Source: an uncultured Oscillospiraceae bacterium (GTDB lineage: Bacteria; Bacillota; Clostridia; Oscillospirales; Ruminococcaceae). From it: a stretch of DNA of 64,000 bases. The position numbers were made by a program, and so were the translations under genes. Below, piece by piece: positions 9,635-20,295 of the stretch (within the stretch, counting starts at the first letter, position 1; the number at the start of each line of letters is the position of its first letter). The notes under the pieces are model-generated. The model had not been told where the DNA came from and did no database searches. It was given only the letters and a program-made list of their open reading frames with translations. The DNA is taken from the NCBI GenBank assembly GCA_934481445.1, contig CAKSPC010000004.1:1-64000 (forward strand), written 5' to 3'.

Positions 9635-10342
9635 TTAGTAAAAACCGCCGTCAACGCCGAGTATCTGCCCCGTTATGAAACGGTTTTCGGCGAGCGCACG
9701 CACCGCCTTTGCAACTTCATCGGGTCTGCCCAGCCTGCCGACGGGGGTCTGCTCAGCAAGTTCGGAAAGCTCCTCTGTGGAGAGATGCGCGCTGTTCATG
9801 GGGCTGTCGATAACGCCCGGGGCTATGCAGTTCACCGTAACTCCCGAGAGCCCGACTTCCTTTGCCAGCGCCTTTGTCATGCCGATGACGCCCGCCTTCG
9901 CCGCGGAATAGTGCACCTCGCAGGACGCTCCGTGCACTCCCCACACTGACGAAATATTAACGATGGCGCCGCTTTTGCGGGATATCATGCTTTTCAGCAC
10001 TTCCTGCGTTACATTAAAGCAGCCCGTGAGGTTGACCGAGATCATCCGCGCCCAGTCGTCGTCGGTGATGTCGCCGAAAAGCTTTATCTGCGATATCCCC
10101 GCGTTGTTTACCAGCACGTCGATATGACCGTAGCTTTTCAGCACCTCCGACACCGCCGCGTTCACCGAAGCCCTGTCGGAAATATCCATACGGACGCACC
10201 CGCAGCCCAGTTTTTCTTTCAGCGCGCGGGCCTTCTCCCCGTCGGAATTATATGTGAATATCACATCATCCGTGCGTGAAAACTCCCCGGCGATCGCCGC
10301 GCCGATAGCGCCCGTGCCGCCGGTTACAAGTACGACGCTCAT
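9635..10342 (-). CDS. Short-chain dehydrogenase/reductase (FabG-like)
   Basis: This 235-residue classical SDR has the cofactor loop TGGTGAIG near the N-terminus, NNAG, and the catalytic Ser plus YxxxK (YSAAK), and ends in GQILGVDGGFY. It would reduce a carbonyl with NAD(P)H. 3-Oxoacyl-ACP reductase is the nearest functional class, but no other fatty acid gene is present, so the substrate is open. Its start overlaps the end of the ClpE-like gene by 4 bases (ATGA), placing it last in the long minus-strand run. Confidence 0.88.
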   Translation of the reverse strand: MSVVLVTGGTGAIGAAIAGEFSRTDDVIFTYNSDGEKARALKEKLGCGCVRMDISDRASVNAAVSEVLKSYGHIDVLVNNAGISQIKLFGDITDDDWARMISVNLTGCFNVTQEVLKSMISRKSGAIVNISSVWGVHGASCEVHYSAAKAGVIGMTKALAKEVGLSGVTVNCIAPGVIDSPMNSAHLSTEELSELAEQTPVGRLGRPDEVAKAVRALAENRFITGQILGVDGGFY

Positions 10343-12738
10343 TTCAGCTCCACTTTTATCTCGCCGTTTTCCGAAGTGATATCAACAGAGGAAAGCGGCT
10401 TTTCTGCGTTGTCGATTATGCCCTCGGCTATCTTGTCCTCGATCTCCGAGCGGATAACGCGGCGGATATCTCTGCCGCCAAACTTTCCGCCGTATGCCTT
10501 TTTCGCCACAGCCGCGTAAACATCCTCGGCAACGTTAAGTTCCAGCTTCTTTTCCTTGAGCGGGCTGCGAAGCTCCTCGATCATCAGCTTCGCTATCTTC
10601 GCGTAGGATTCCTCGGAGAGCGGGCCGAACGCAACTATTTCGTCGATACGCGCAAGGAACTCGGGGCGCAGGAACTCCCGCAGACCCTTCATTGCGCGCT
10701 CCTTGGTCATATCCTCGGCTGTCTTGCTGAAACCTATGCCGTTTATGCCCGTGCTCTGTCCTGCGTTGGAGGTCATGGCGATAACGGTATTCTCAAAGCT
10801 TACATTTCTGCCGTGGGAATCGGTTATCTTGCCCTCGTCCAGTATCTGGAGCAGGATATTCATTACATCGGGGTGAGCCTTTTCAATCTCGTCGAACAGG
10901 ATTACGGAATATGGCTTTCTGCGGACGCGCTCAGTCAGCTGTCCCGCCTCGTCATAGCCGACATATCCGGGAGGCGAGCCGATTATCTTGGAAACGCTGT
11001 GCTTCTCCATGTACTCCGACATATCAAGCCTGATAAGCGGATCTACCGTGTCGAACATTTCCTTTGCAAGCACCTTGACAAGCTCCGTTTTGCCGACGCC
11101 CGTAGGGCCTACGAAAATGAACGACGCGGGTCTGCGGCGCTCCGTAAGCTGCACGCGGGTGCGCTTTATCGCCTTTGCGACGAGCTCGCACGCCTCGTCC
11201 TGACCTATCACCTTTTCTTTAAGATGCTGCTCAAGGCTGCCGATACGCTTGTACTCGGTTTCCTGTATCTTGCTTGCGGGAATACCCGTCCACAGCTCGA
11301 TGACCTTCGACAGATCCTCGAGGGTAACGTTGACGTTCTCCGCCTTGTCCTTTATTTCCGCGATTTTCGCTTCAGTCTGCGCAACGGCGGTCTTGACCTC
11401 GGCAAGCTTTTCGTAGTCTATGGGAGAAGCCTCGGAAAGCTCGCTCTCCTGCTTCTTCTGCTCCTCAAGCTTCTTCTTGAGGTTCTCGTATTCGGTTATG
11501 CTTTCGTTTTCAAGGCTCGCGCAGGCGCAGGATTCATCGAGGAGGTCTATCGCCTTGTCAGGCAGGAAACGGTCGTTTATATAGCGCTCGGAAAGCACAG
11601 CGCACATTCTTGCCACCTCGGAGGATACCTTTACCTTGTGGTGGTTTTCGTAGTATTCCTTAATGCCGTCGAGAAGCTCGATGGTTTCGTCGATTGTGGG
11701 CTCGTTCACCGTAACTGGCTGGAAACGGCGCTCAAGGGCGCTGTCCTTTTCGATATGCTTGCGGTATTCCGCGAAAGTTGTCGCGCCGATGACCTGAAGC
11801 TCGCCCCTTGAAAGCGCGGGCTTGAATATATTCGCGGCGTTCATGGTGCCGTCGGAGTCGCCGCCCGTGCCGACAAGATTGTGCACCTCGTCGACGAACA
11901 GCATTACATTGCCCGCATTCTTGACTTCATCCAGCAGGCTCTTAACGCGGCTCTCAAACTGACCTCTGAACTGCGTGCCCGCAACAAGCGCAGTAAGGTC
12001 AAGCAGGTAAAGCTCCTTGCCCTGAAGTCTGAACGGAACATCGCCGCTTGCAAGCTTCAGCGCGATACCCTCCGCGATGGCAGTCTTGCCGACGCCGGGT
12101 TCGCCGATAAGGCAGGGATTGTTCTTTGTTCTTCTGGAAAGGATCTGGAGAACACGGTAGATCTCCTTTTCCCTGCCGATTATGCGGTCTATCTCGCCGT
12201 TTGCGGCGCGCCTTGTAAGGTTGGTGCAGTAGGTTTCAAGGCAGCGGCGCTTCTTGTCGGTCTTTTCTTTCTTCTTGGACTTCTTTTCGCCTTCCTGCTT
12301 CTCGCCGTCGGCAGATTTGCTCTCGCTGCCGCCGAAGAGGTTTCTTAAAAAGCTGGGCATTGTTCCCGCGCCGCCGCGCTCGAACATACTGTCGCCCTTG
12401 CTTTCGTTGAGTTCGGTATCGTCAGCGTCTGCATCGGTATCGCTTTCGGAATCATCATCGGTTTCTCCGTCGGGGTCGCCGCCGAGATTGCCAAGCCCGA
12501 GCTGGGAAAGCAGCTCGTTGTCTATCTCCCCGTTTTCGCCGAAAACGGAGTCGCAGGCGTTCTCAAAGTCCTCCTCGGAAATGCCCATCTGCTTGAGGTA
12601 ATCCGTGACCTGCGGCAGACCAAGCTCCTTTGCGCACTGAAGGCACAGGCCCTCATTCTTGCGCTCGGTGCCGTTCATCGTGCTGATGAACATTACCGCG
12701 GGACGCTTCTTGCATCTTGAACACATCATCATTTTCAT
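10339..12738 (-). CDS. clpE: ClpE-like AAA+ unfoldase with N-terminal zinc finger
   Basis: The 799-residue Hsp100 protein begins with a four-cysteine finger (Cys6, Cys9, Cys32, Cys35) instead of the usual Clp N-repeat, as in ClpE. An acidic linker follows, then two AAA modules: first Walker [10 protein letters not shown] and Walker [11 protein letters not shown], second GPTGVGKTE and [12 protein letters not shown] coiled-coil middle insert separates them. An IGF tripeptide (GINGIGFSK) in the second module fits docking to ClpP. Start choice is uncertain: AGGTGA abuts the first ATG and is better spaced for the ATG two codons later (12732). No CtsR box is visible; it appears to be read from the ruv-side promoter or an internal one. 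Confidence 0.88.
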   Translation of the reverse strand: MKMMMCSRCKKRPAVMFISTMNGTERKNEGLCLQCAKELGLPQVTDYLKQMGISEEDFENACDSVFGENGEIDNELLSQLGLGNLGGDPDGETDDDSESDTDADADDTELNESKGDSMFERGGAGTMPSFLRNLFGGSESKSADGEKQEGEKKSKKKEKTDKKRRCLETYCTNLTRRAANGEIDRIIGREKEIYRVLQILSRRTKNNPCLIGEPGVGKTAIAEGIALKLASGDVPFRLQGKELYLLDLTALVAGTQFRGQFESRVKSLLDEVKNAGNVMLFVDEVHNLVGTGGDSDGTMNAANIFKPALSRGELQVIGATTFAEYRKHIEKDSALERRFQPVTVNEPTIDETIELLDGIKEYYENHHKVKVSSEVARMCAVLSERYINDRFLPDKAIDLLDESCACASLENESITEYENLKKKLEEQKKQESELSEASPIDYEKLAEVKTAVAQTEAKIAEIKDKAENVNVTLEDLSKVIELWTGIPASKIQETEYKRIGSLEQHLKEKVIGQDEACELVAKAIKRTRVQLTERRRPASFIFVGPTGVGKTELVKVLAKEMFDTVDPLIRLDMSEYMEKHSVSKIIGSPPGYVGYDEAGQLTERVRRKPYSVILFDEIEKAHPDVMNILLQILDEGKITDSHGRNVSFENTVIAMTSNAGQSTGINGIGFSKTAEDMTKERAMKGLREFLRPEFLARIDEIVAFGPLSEESYAKIAKLMIEELRSPLKEKKLELNVAEDVYAAVAKKAYGGKFGGRDIRRVIRSEIEDKIAEGIIDNAEKPLSSVDITSENGEIKVELK

Positions 12739-12756
12739 TCACCTATCTCTCTTTCT

Positions 12757-13791
12757 TTATGTCAGGAAATTAAGAAATTCAAAATTATAGAACCACTTGA
12801 ATATATATGTGGAATTGATCGTCATTTCGTTGAAGAATATAACATCCCCGCCGCTCAGTGCAATGCCGAAGCGGAAAACTATGCAGATAATGCAGACCGT
12901 GATAAGTCCCTGCACAAGACCCGCCGCGCCGCCGAGCACGGAATTAACGCTGCCGATTACAGGCACCTTGTTTACTATTTTCAGCGCCCGCGCGATGATA
13001 TCCACGATTATCATCACAACAATGAATATCACGATAAACAGCAGAGTCTGCACCGCCATAACGAACACGGGCTTTACTATCTTGCCCACAACCGCTTCCT
13101 TTACGGAGGAAGTAGCGTCAAACATATTCAGCACCACAGTGCGCATCGTGGAAGTGCTTCCGCCCTCGATATCCTGCACCATTCCCGTGAAAAACGACGG
13201 AAGCGCCTTTTCAAGCGAGCCCGCGTAGTCCGTAAACGACGAGAAGAAATCCGACCCCACCGCGCAGACCGCAATGTACTGCGCCGCGGCCAGCTTTCCC
13301 ATGCCGTATGTTTCTATCTCCGACATGGTGAATTCCGCCGTTTTGGCATTCACGGATGAAAAGTCGGTATCGCCGCTTATCCCGAAAACGGAAAGGTCGG
13401 CGTTTTCTATTCCCGTGCCGCTGAAGCCAAGGTCGGAAAGATCCACCACCGCCTTGCCGGTGCCCTCGTATTTGGGCTTATATTCTGCGGCGGGAACGCC
13501 GGATATGGTTATTTTGTCGTAATCCACCTCGTCCATTCCGCTGAGGGTTATCGCGCCCATGGATTCATCCAGCGCGCTGTCCACCGCCTCGGAAACGGGC
13601 TTTTCGATAAAGTTATTGTATATTGCCTCAGAAATGGGCGCGCTGAACATCATCGCGCACAAAAACGCCACAAACACCGCGGCAATGCTGACGATAACGC
13701 TTGCGAAGCCTTTCTTAACCCCTGCGAAGATCATTCCTCCGACCACCGCAAGAATGATTATATCATAAATAAAAGCAAACTGCGTCCCCAT
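12757..13791 (-). CDS. CvpA family membrane protein
   Basis: This 344-residue protein has two N-terminal hydrophobic segments (about 8-50), an extracytoplasmic region of roughly 150 residues, and C-terminal membrane segments with the CvpA-like VNKVPVIGSVNSVLGGAAGLVQGL. CvpA proteins are poorly understood envelope proteins named after colicin V production. It lies 18 bases upstream of the ClpE-like gene on the same strand. The long middle insert is larger than in typical CvpA. Confidence 0.78.
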   Translation of the reverse strand: MGTQFAFIYDIIILAVVGGMIFAGVKKGFASVIVSIAAVFVAFLCAMMFSAPISEAIYNNFIEKPVSEAVDSALDESMGAITLSGMDEVDYDKITISGVPAAEYKPKYEGTGKAVVDLSDLGFSGTGIENADLSVFGISGDTDFSSVNAKTAEFTMSEIETYGMGKLAAAQYIAVCAVGSDFFSSFTDYAGSLEKALPSFFTGMVQDIEGGSTSTMRTVVLNMFDATSSVKEAVVGKIVKPVFVMAVQTLLFIVIFIVVMIIVDIIARALKIVNKVPVIGSVNSVLGGAAGLVQGLITVCIICIVFRFGIALSGGDVIFFNEMTINSTYIFKWFYNFEFLNFLT

Positions 13792-13815
13792 ACTTCTCCT
13801 TTCCGCAAAAGCGCG

Positions 13816-14949
13816 TCACAGCGCGAGTTTCTGAACCGTATTATATCCCAGCAGATAAGCGCTCGAGCCTATCACCTTGAAATCGGAATAAACATCGTCC
13901 AGTTCATACTCTGCGGCCTGTTCCAGAGCGGAATTATACACATAAAGGAAATTTCCGCTCATTACATAAAGTTTCCCGCCGCTTACCATAAAGGATGTCA
14001 TTTTTTCGGGCGGGAGCGACTCGCCTGCCTCCAGCGCGTCGTTATATACCGTAACTACCTGCAAATTAGTGGCGGTGTCGTGGAATACTACGGCACGCAT
14101 TCCGTCGCTGTCGGGTATGCCCGAAACAGTCTTTGTGAAATGCGACTGCGCGGTTATCTCGCCGCTGTTTTTGTCCAGCAGCATATTTCCCCCGCCCGAT
14201 ACAACATACAGCCCCTCGCGACAGTATTCCAGCGAGAATGTGATGTCGCTGCCGATATCCGTCTGCCATATCATGTCCTCGGAGTTGTCGAGGTCGAACC
14301 GCAGAATGCTCAGCCGCAGGTCGCCGCCTCGCTCTCCTATTACCGAAACGAAAATGCTGTTGTCGTCATCGGAGAAGCACACCTGCATTATCTTGTTTTC
14401 GGGGGAAGCCCAGCGGAATATCTGCTTTCCCTCGGAGTTGAAAATGTACAGGTAGTTCGCATATCGCGTCGACGTGGTGACAACGGCGCTTCTATCGGAA
14501 CTTCCGACCTCCGCGAATACGATGCTGTCGTCGAGGGTGTTGGAATATATCTGCTCCGAGCGGGAATAGAACTTAAAGCTCTTCCCGTTTTTGTCATACA
14601 CCAGCGCGCGCTTCTGATTCACCGACATGGCGGGATTCTGAAATCCGTGCTGAATGCCCGCAATGTTCGCGCCGTCGGAATTGTAGGTGTAAAGGTAGGT
14701 ATCCGTCAGCAGGCAGAAATTATCTCCCATTGCCTCCAGCTCGTACCCCGTGCTTCCGGGCAGATCCACGGGAAATCCCCCCGTGCCGACCTCCAGCGCA
14801 GCGTCCTTGAACGGGGATATTATCGACGACCAGTTCGTTGCGATAAGTATGATAACAAGTCCTATAAGAAGGACCACCGCAAAATTCAGCATGAACCTGC
14901 GCTGTTTCTTTTTCTTTCGGAACTTATTTATGTTGTTCCTGTCCTCCAT
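13816..14949 (-). CDS. DUF5711-like membrane-anchored beta-propeller protein
   Basis: The 377-residue protein has a very basic N-terminus (FRKKKKQRR), one membrane helix (about 20-40) and a long outer domain. That domain is made of repeated short beta strands with aromatic patterns such as TYLYTYNSDG, NYLYIFNSEGK and NFLYVYNSALE, which suggests a propeller. The layout matches the uncharacterised DUF5711 family of Clostridia. Function unknown. It sits next to the CvpA-like gene, so a joint envelope role is possible but not shown. Confidence 0.72.
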   Translation of the reverse strand: MEDRNNINKFRKKKKQRRFMLNFAVVLLIGLVIILIATNWSSIISPFKDAALEVGTGGFPVDLPGSTGYELEAMGDNFCLLTDTYLYTYNSDGANIAGIQHGFQNPAMSVNQKRALVYDKNGKSFKFYSRSEQIYSNTLDDSIVFAEVGSSDRSAVVTTSTRYANYLYIFNSEGKQIFRWASPENKIMQVCFSDDDNSIFVSVIGERGGDLRLSILRFDLDNSEDMIWQTDIGSDITFSLEYCREGLYVVSGGGNMLLDKNSGEITAQSHFTKTVSGIPDSDGMRAVVFHDTATNLQVVTVYNDALEAGESLPPEKMTSFMVSGGKLYVMSGNFLYVYNSALEQAAEYELDDVYSDFKVIGSSAYLLGYNTVQKLAL

Positions 14950-14989
14950 TATAACACCATCCTTAGCATCAAGTCAAGATATCCGAATA

Positions 14990-15733
14990 TCAGTAGAACA
15001 CATCGTTGAGATACAGCCCCTCCGGCGGGAGCGTTATGCCGCTGAGCGACCTGTCCCCCGTTTCCAGCGCGCGGAGGATATCCTCCTCGGTGCGCCTGCC
15101 CTCGCTGATGTAAAGCAGCGTCCCCGTGACTATCCTCACCATATTATACAGAAAGCCGTTGCCGCGTATGCGGAGCTCGCACAGCCCGTCGTTTTCCGTA
15201 ACGGATACGCTGTATATCGTCCGCACGGTGGTTTTTACGCGTGCCTTTCCCTCCGCGCGGCAGAAGCCGCCGAAATCGTGCTCGCCCTCGAGCAGCCGCG
15301 CCGCGTGCTCCATCGCCGCGATGTCCAGCTTGTACGGATAGTGGAACGCGAGGTTCTGCATAAAAACATCCCGCTGCGGCTTGTTGTTTATGAGATACAC
15401 ATACTCCTTGCCCTTTGTATCGTACCGCGCGTGGAAATCCTCCGGGGCGTCCTCGCATGAAAGCACCGCGATGTCCGGCGGGAGCAGAGTGTTCATGCCC
15501 TTTATAAAGCCCTCGCAGGGTATCCTGCTGTCGATATGGACATTAAAGCAGAATCGCCTTGCGTGCACGCCCGTATCCGTCCTCGAGCAGCCGTATATAA
15601 CGGGTGGGGGAATTTTCAGCAGCTTTCCTATGCAGCGCTCCACCGTTTCCTGAACGGTCTGCGCGTTGCCCTGCCGCTGAAAACCGTGATACGCCGCGCC
15701 GTTATACGCTATGAAAACCTTGAGATTTCTCAT
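14990..15733 (-). CDS. truA: tRNA pseudouridine(38-40) synthase
   Basis: TruA converts uridines 38-40 of the tRNA anticodon stem to pseudouridine. The 247-residue frame starting MRNLKVFIAYNG has the active-site segment CSRTDTGVHA with catalytic Asp53. The ATG at 15733 is preferred over upstream GTG and ATG codons because GGAGG lies five bases before it. It follows ecfT in the order ecfA-ecfT-truA, which is conserved in many Firmicutes. Confidence 0.95.
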   Translation of the reverse strand: MRNLKVFIAYNGAAYHGFQRQGNAQTVQETVERCIGKLLKIPPPVIYGCSRTDTGVHARRFCFNVHIDSRIPCEGFIKGMNTLLPPDIAVLSCEDAPEDFHARYDTKGKEYVYLINNKPQRDVFMQNLAFHYPYKLDIAAMEHAARLLEGEHDFGGFCRAEGKARVKTTVRTIYSVSVTENDGLCELRIRGNGFLYNMVRIVTGTLLYISEGRRTEEDILRALETGDRSLSGITLPPEGLYLNDVFY

Positions 15734-15744
15734 CGTTTCCTCCA

Positions 15745-16557
15745 TCACGGAAGTATCGGGAAGCAGTTGATTACGATAACCGCCGCGAAAAGCGCGAGCA
15801 TTATCGCCGCCGCGATGTAATCCCGCGGTGCGGTTTTAAGCTGGCGCAGGCGGGTGCGCCCCTCGCCGCCGTGGTAGCAGCGGCACTCCATTGCGGTCGC
15901 CAGTTCGTTTGCACGCTTGAACGACGAAACGAACAGCGGTATCAGCACTGGTATCAGCGCCTTTGCCTTTTTAACAAGGCCGCCGCTGTCAAGCTCGGCG
16001 CCGCGGGCTTTCTGCGCGGACATTATCTTGTCCGTTTCCTCCACAAGCGTGGGGATAAAGCGCAGCGCAATTGTCATCATCATCGAAAGTTCATGCACGG
16101 GGAAATGCAGCTTTTTAAGCGGGCTGAGAAGCCTTTCTATCGCGTCCGTAAGCATTATCGGGGAGGTCGTGTAGGTAAGCAGCGACATTCCCACGATGAG
16201 CGCCACAACGCGGAAAAGCATAAACAGCGCCGTGCGTATTCCCTCGGGATAAACCTCGATTATCCACCACTGAAACAGCGGCGTTTCGCCCTTGATGAAG
16301 AGAATATTCAGTATTCCCGTAAAAATCATCAGCGGAAGTATCGGCTTGATGCTCTTGAGTATCATCACAAGCTTTATATCCGCGAGAATATAGCAGAACA
16401 CCATGAAAAGCATTCCCACAAGAATGCCCGTATAGCTCTGCGCCGTGAACAGTATCACAAGATACAGGATATCCAGCAGCAGCTTAACGCGGCTGTCAAG
16501 CCTGTGTATGACCGAGTTTCCCGGAAAATACTGTCCGATAGTTATATCCTTTATCAT
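15745..16557 (-). CDS. ecfT: ECF transporter transmembrane subunit
   Basis: EcfT is the scaffold that couples the ATPases to exchangeable substrate-binding (S) proteins in vitamin and metal uptake. The 270-residue protein has five to six hydrophobic segments and two coupling motifs with an Ala-x-x-Arg-Gly or related core (AQKARGAEL and [10 protein letters not shown]). The gene overlaps ecfA by 4 bases and the following truA reading frame region closely, so all are co-translated. Confidence 0.93.
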   Translation of the reverse strand: MIKDITIGQYFPGNSVIHRLDSRVKLLLDILYLVILFTAQSYTGILVGMLFMVFCYILADIKLVMILKSIKPILPLMIFTGILNILFIKGETPLFQWWIIEVYPEGIRTALFMLFRVVALIVGMSLLTYTTSPIMLTDAIERLLSPLKKLHFPVHELSMMMTIALRFIPTLVEETDKIMSAQKARGAELDSGGLVKKAKALIPVLIPLFVSSFKRANELATAMECRCYHGGEGRTRLRQLKTAPRDYIAAAIMLALFAAVIVINCFPILP

Positions 16558-18323
16558 TTGTTCTTTCCTTTAATAATGCTGAGCAGTCTTTCCGCCGCTC
16601 TCTGCGTTGTGTATATATCGTTGCCGATGTCCACACCCTCTTCCTTGAGTATGTGTGACATTCTCGTTACCTGCGGAACATCCAGTCCTATCTTCGCAAG
16701 CTCGTCCGTGCGCTCGAAAACCCTGTCGGTGTCGTCGTAGCAGAAAATCTTTCCCTTATTCATGACAAGCACCTTGGTAGCGAACTTCACGATATCCTCC
16801 ATTGAGTGCGAAACGAGAAGTATCGTCCTGCCGGACTGCTCGTGGTACTGCTTTATCTGCCCGAGTATCTTGTCGCGGCCCTTGGGGTCAAGTCCCGCGG
16901 CGGGCTCGTCGAGGATAAGCACCTGCGGCTCCATCGCGAGGACGCCCGCGAGGGCTACCCTGCGCTGCTGTCCGCCCGAAAGCTCGAACGGCGAGCGATC
17001 GAGCAGATGAACAATGTCCATCGCCTTTGCCGCTTCATGAACACGCTTCTGTATCTCCTCTTCGGATAACCCCATATTCGTCGGGCCGTACGCGATGTCC
17101 TTTGCAACGGTCTCCTCGAAAAGCTGGTGCTCGGAATACTGGAACACTATGCCCACCTTGAAGCGGATATCGCGGATGTTAACATTCTTGTCCCAGATAT
17201 TCGTGCCGTCGATAATGACCTCTCCCGAGGTAGGCTTGATAAGTCCGTTGAGATGCTGTATCAGCGTGGATTTTCCGCTGCCCGTATGGCCGATTATTCC
17301 GACGAACTCTCCCCGCTCGATATCAAGGTTCACGTTGTCGACGGCGGTTTTCTCGAACGGCGTGCCGACGCTGTATTTGTATGTGAGATCCTTCACCTGC
17401 GCCACGATATCATTTGCGCCCTCGTCCTTTCTGGGCGGCTTCGGCTCGATGACCGCGGTTTTGGTCAGCAGCGGAAGCTTTGCGATCGCGTCGGCGCACT
17501 CCTGCTCGAAAATAATTTCCCTGGAAATATCCACGCCGTTTTCCCGCAGCATACAGCACAGCTCCGTCACCTGCGGAACATCCAGCCCCACGGCGCGCAG
17601 CCTTTCCGCCTGCGAGAATATCCTGCGGGGAACATCGTCCATAATAATCTTTCCGCCGTCCATAACGACCACGCGGTCAGCCTGCGCGGCTTCGTCCATG
17701 TAGTGCGTGATGAGGACAACGGTTATCCCCTTTTCCTTGTTGAGGTACTTCACCGTTTTCATGACCTCGCGCCTGCCCCTGGGGTCGAGCATGGCGGTGG
17801 GCTCGTCCATGATTATGCAGCGGGGCTGCATGGCGATTATGCCCGCGATGGCAACGCGCTGCTTCTGTCCGCCCGAAAGCTGGTGCGGCGAGTGCTCGCG
17901 GAATTCATACATATCCACCTGCTTCAGAGCGTCGTCCACGCGGCGGCGTATCTCCTCGGGGGGCACGCCGAGGTTTTCCGGGGCGAATGCCACGTCCTCC
18001 TCGACGATGGTTGCGACAAGCTGGTTATCGGGGTTCTGGAACACCATGCCGACCGTCTGCCTTATGTCGAACAGCAGGTTTTCGTCGGAGGTATCCATTC
18101 CCGCCACGATGACCTTTCCGCTTGTCGGGGTGAGTATCGCGTTGAAATGCTTCGCGAGGGTGGATTTGCCGCAGCCGTTATGACCCAGCACGGCAAGAAA
18201 CTGCCCCTCGGGCACGGACAGGCTGACATCCTTCAGCACCTCGGTGCGCTCGGTGACGTTTCCGTCGTCGTCATGCGTCACATAATCGAAGCACAGATTT
18301 TCGACTTCTATAATATTGCTCAA
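16554..18323 (-). CDS. ecfA: Fused ECF transporter ATPase (EcfA1-EcfA2 in one chain)
   Basis: This 589-residue protein contains two full ABC ATPase domains. Domain 1 (about 1-285) has Walker [10 protein letters not shown], signature [12 protein letters not shown] and Walker [12 protein letters not shown]. Domain 2 (about 310-585) has [21 protein letters not shown] and [11 protein letters not shown]. Both end in similar VPQVT-type helical tails, which supports fusion of ecfA1 and ecfA2, usually separate genes. The start is TTG with GAGGAAG upstream. Both ATP sites look intact. Confidence 0.93.
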   Translation of the reverse strand: MSNIIEVENLCFDYVTHDDDGNVTERTEVLKDVSLSVPEGQFLAVLGHNGCGKSTLAKHFNAILTPTSGKVIVAGMDTSDENLLFDIRQTVGMVFQNPDNQLVATIVEEDVAFAPENLGVPPEEIRRRVDDALKQVDMYEFREHSPHQLSGGQKQRVAIAGIIAMQPRCIIMDEPTAMLDPRGRREVMKTVKYLNKEKGITVVLITHYMDEAAQADRVVVMDGGKIIMDDVPRRIFSQAERLRAVGLDVPQVTELCCMLRENGVDISREIIFEQECADAIAKLPLLTKTAVIEPKPPRKDEGANDIVAQVKDLTYKYSVGTPFEKTAVDNVNLDIERGEFVGIIGHTGSGKSTLIQHLNGLIKPTSGEVIIDGTNIWDKNVNIRDIRFKVGIVFQYSEHQLFEETVAKDIAYGPTNMGLSEEEIQKRVHEAAKAMDIVHLLDRSPFELSGGQQRRVALAGVLAMEPQVLILDEPAAGLDPKGRDKILGQIKQYHEQSGRTILLVSHSMEDIVKFATKVLVMNKGKIFCYDDTDRVFERTDELAKIGLDVPQVTRMSHILKEEGVDIGNDIYTTQRAAERLLSIIKGKNK

Positions 18324-18348
18324 GTTATCTTCCTCTTATAATTCTCAC

Positions 18349-19218
18349 TTAAACCTTAAACCGAACGATCGCCGTACTTCCGCACGGAAGAGCCATTCCC
18401 GTCTGTTTTACGGGCAGTCCTATCTCTTCGGAAATGACATCTATATCAAATCTCTGACCAACCGTCATCTGCAGCAGATAGCTCATTACCGACGCGGAAA
18501 GCCCCGTGGTATAGCTGTTCAGCAGGATGAAAAGCGGCTTGTCGGAAAGAAGCTGCGTCACCATCATCATAAGGTCGTAGATATTATCCTCCAGCTTCCA
18601 CATCTCGCCGTTGGTGCCCCTGCCGTAGCTCGGGGGGTCGAGGATAATGCCGTCGTAGCGCGTGCCGCGGCGAATCTCGCGCCCGATGAATTTCACGGCG
18701 TCGTCAACTATCCAGCGGATGGGCTTGTCGGATAATCCGGATAATTTCGCGTTGGTGCGCGCCCAGTCCACCATGCCCTTTACCGCGTCGCAGTGACACA
18801 CTGAAGCCCCCGCCGCCGCGCAGGCAAGCGTTGCTCCGCCGGTATATGCGAAAAGGTTCAGCACGTTTATCGGGCGCCCCGCAGAGCGTATTTCCTTCAT
18901 GCAGTAGTCCCAGTTGACCGCCTGCTCGGGGAACAGTCCCGTGTGCTTGAAGCCCGTGGGCTTTACGAGAAAATTAAGTTCGCCGTAGCTTATCTGCCAG
19001 CTTTCGGGGAGCTTTCTGCGGTAGTCCCACGAACCGCCGCCCGAACTTGAACGGTTATATTTCGCGTGGGCGGTGTTCCACTCGGGAGCCTCCCCGCGGC
19101 ATTTCCAAATTATCTGCGGGTCGGGGCGGATGAGGGTAACGTTTCCCCATCTTTCAAGGCGCTCGCCGTCCGCGGTGTCTATAAGGCAGTAATCCTGCCA
19201 TTTGTCTGATAATCTCAT
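18349..19218 (-). CDS. Class I SAM-dependent methyltransferase (RlmI/RlmK-like fold)
   Basis: The 289-residue protein has the SAM-binding segment VLNLFAYTGGATLACAAAGA, the acidic motif CHCDAVKGMVDWARTNA and the catalytic-type loop DPPSYGRG. These match the COG1092 group of methyltransferases that includes 23S rRNA cytosine methyltransferases. It lacks the N-terminal PUA domain of RlmI, so the target (RNA or another molecule) is uncertain. The ATG is preceded by AGGACAACAGAA. It lies between ruvB and ecfA in the same run. Confidence 0.8.
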   Translation of the reverse strand: MRLSDKWQDYCLIDTADGERLERWGNVTLIRPDPQIIWKCRGEAPEWNTAHAKYNRSSSGGGSWDYRRKLPESWQISYGELNFLVKPTGFKHTGLFPEQAVNWDYCMKEIRSAGRPINVLNLFAYTGGATLACAAAGASVCHCDAVKGMVDWARTNAKLSGLSDKPIRWIVDDAVKFIGREIRRGTRYDGIILDPPSYGRGTNGEMWKLEDNIYDLMMMVTQLLSDKPLFILLNSYTTGLSASVMSYLLQMTVGQRFDIDVISEEIGLPVKQTGMALPCGSTAIVRFKV

Positions 19219-19239
19219 TTCTGTTGTCCTGTTCTTTTA

Positions 19240-20295
19240 TTACAATTCGTCCAGCGTGTGCTGTCCGTCGCGAAGCAAACCAAGGTGCTTGTATGCAAGG
19301 GATGTCGCTATTCTTCCTCTGGGAGTCTTTGCCACGAAACCGAGCTGCATAAGGTACGGCTCGCAGACATCCTCCAGGGTAACGGCTTCTTCGTTCAGCG
19401 CGGAAGCAAGCGTTGCAAGCCCCACGGGACCGCCGTTGTAGCCCTTTATCATCATCTCAAGGAAACGCCTGTCAAGGCTGTCCAGACCGAGATCGTCTAT
19501 CTCAAGCTTTTTGAGCGCCATATCTGCGATGTCGCGGGTTATCTTGCCGTCTCCCAGCACCTCCGCAAAATCGCGCACTCTTTTCAGCAGTCTGTTTGCG
19601 ATACGCGGCGTTCCTCGGGAACGCTTCGCGACCTCCATCGCGCCGTCCTTTGTGCAGGGAATTCCGAGTATCACCGCCGAGCGCTGCACGATGTCGCAGA
19701 GCTGCCCGTGCGAGTAAAGCTCCAGCCGCTGCACCACGCCGAATCTGTCGCGGAGCGGCGCGGAAAGCTGTCCCGATCGGGTGGTCGCGCCTATAAGCGT
19801 GAATTTCGGCAGGTCGATTCTTATTGAACGCGCCGCAGGGCCGTTTCCCATCACGATATCCAGCACATAGTCCTCCATCGCGGGGTAAAGCACCTCTTCC
19901 ACCTGACGCGGCAGGCGGTGTATCTCATCTATAAACAGCACGTCGTTCGGCTGCAAATTCGTCAGCAGCGCCGCAAGGTCGCCCGCCTTTTCTATCGCGG
20001 GTCCCGACGTAACGCGGATGTTTACGCCCATCTCGTTTGCGATAATGCAGGAGAGGGTGGTCTTGCCAAGTCCGGGAGGGCCGTACAGAAGCACATGGTC
20101 AAGGCATTCTCCGCGCTTCTTTGCGGCTTCGATATACACCGCCATATTCTCCTTGACTTTATCCTGCCCGATGTACTCTGCAAGCGTTTTTGGGCGCAGC
20201 GAAAGCTCGACATCGCTGTCTGTTTCATTGAAAGACGGCTCGACTATCCGCTCCGCGGGGTTGAAATCCAGCTCGTCGTTAGACATCTCAAGCAT
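19240..20295 (-). CDS. ruvB: Holliday junction branch migration ATPase
   Basis: RuvB is the hexameric motor of RuvABC. The protein has [15 protein letters not shown], Walker [10 protein letters not shown], Walker [12 protein letters not shown], the sensor [18 protein letters not shown] and the C-terminal winged helix ending [13 protein letters not shown]. The start is set at 20295 ([11 protein letters not shown], 351 residues) because AGAGGTGA fits this ATG. Seven further upstream codons are possible. It overlaps the TPR gene's end by 8 bases. Confidence 0.96.
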   Translation of the reverse strand: MLEMSNDELDFNPAERIVEPSFNETDSDVELSLRPKTLAEYIGQDKVKENMAVYIEAAKKRGECLDHVLLYGPPGLGKTTLSCIIANEMGVNIRVTSGPAIEKAGDLAALLTNLQPNDVLFIDEIHRLPRQVEEVLYPAMEDYVLDIVMGNGPAARSIRIDLPKFTLIGATTRSGQLSAPLRDRFGVVQRLELYSHGQLCDIVQRSAVILGIPCTKDGAMEVAKRSRGTPRIANRLLKRVRDFAEVLGDGKITRDIADMALKKLEIDDLGLDSLDRRFLEMMIKGYNGGPVGLATLASALNEEAVTLEDVCEPYLMQLGFVAKTPRGRIATSLAYKHLGLLRDGQHTLDEL

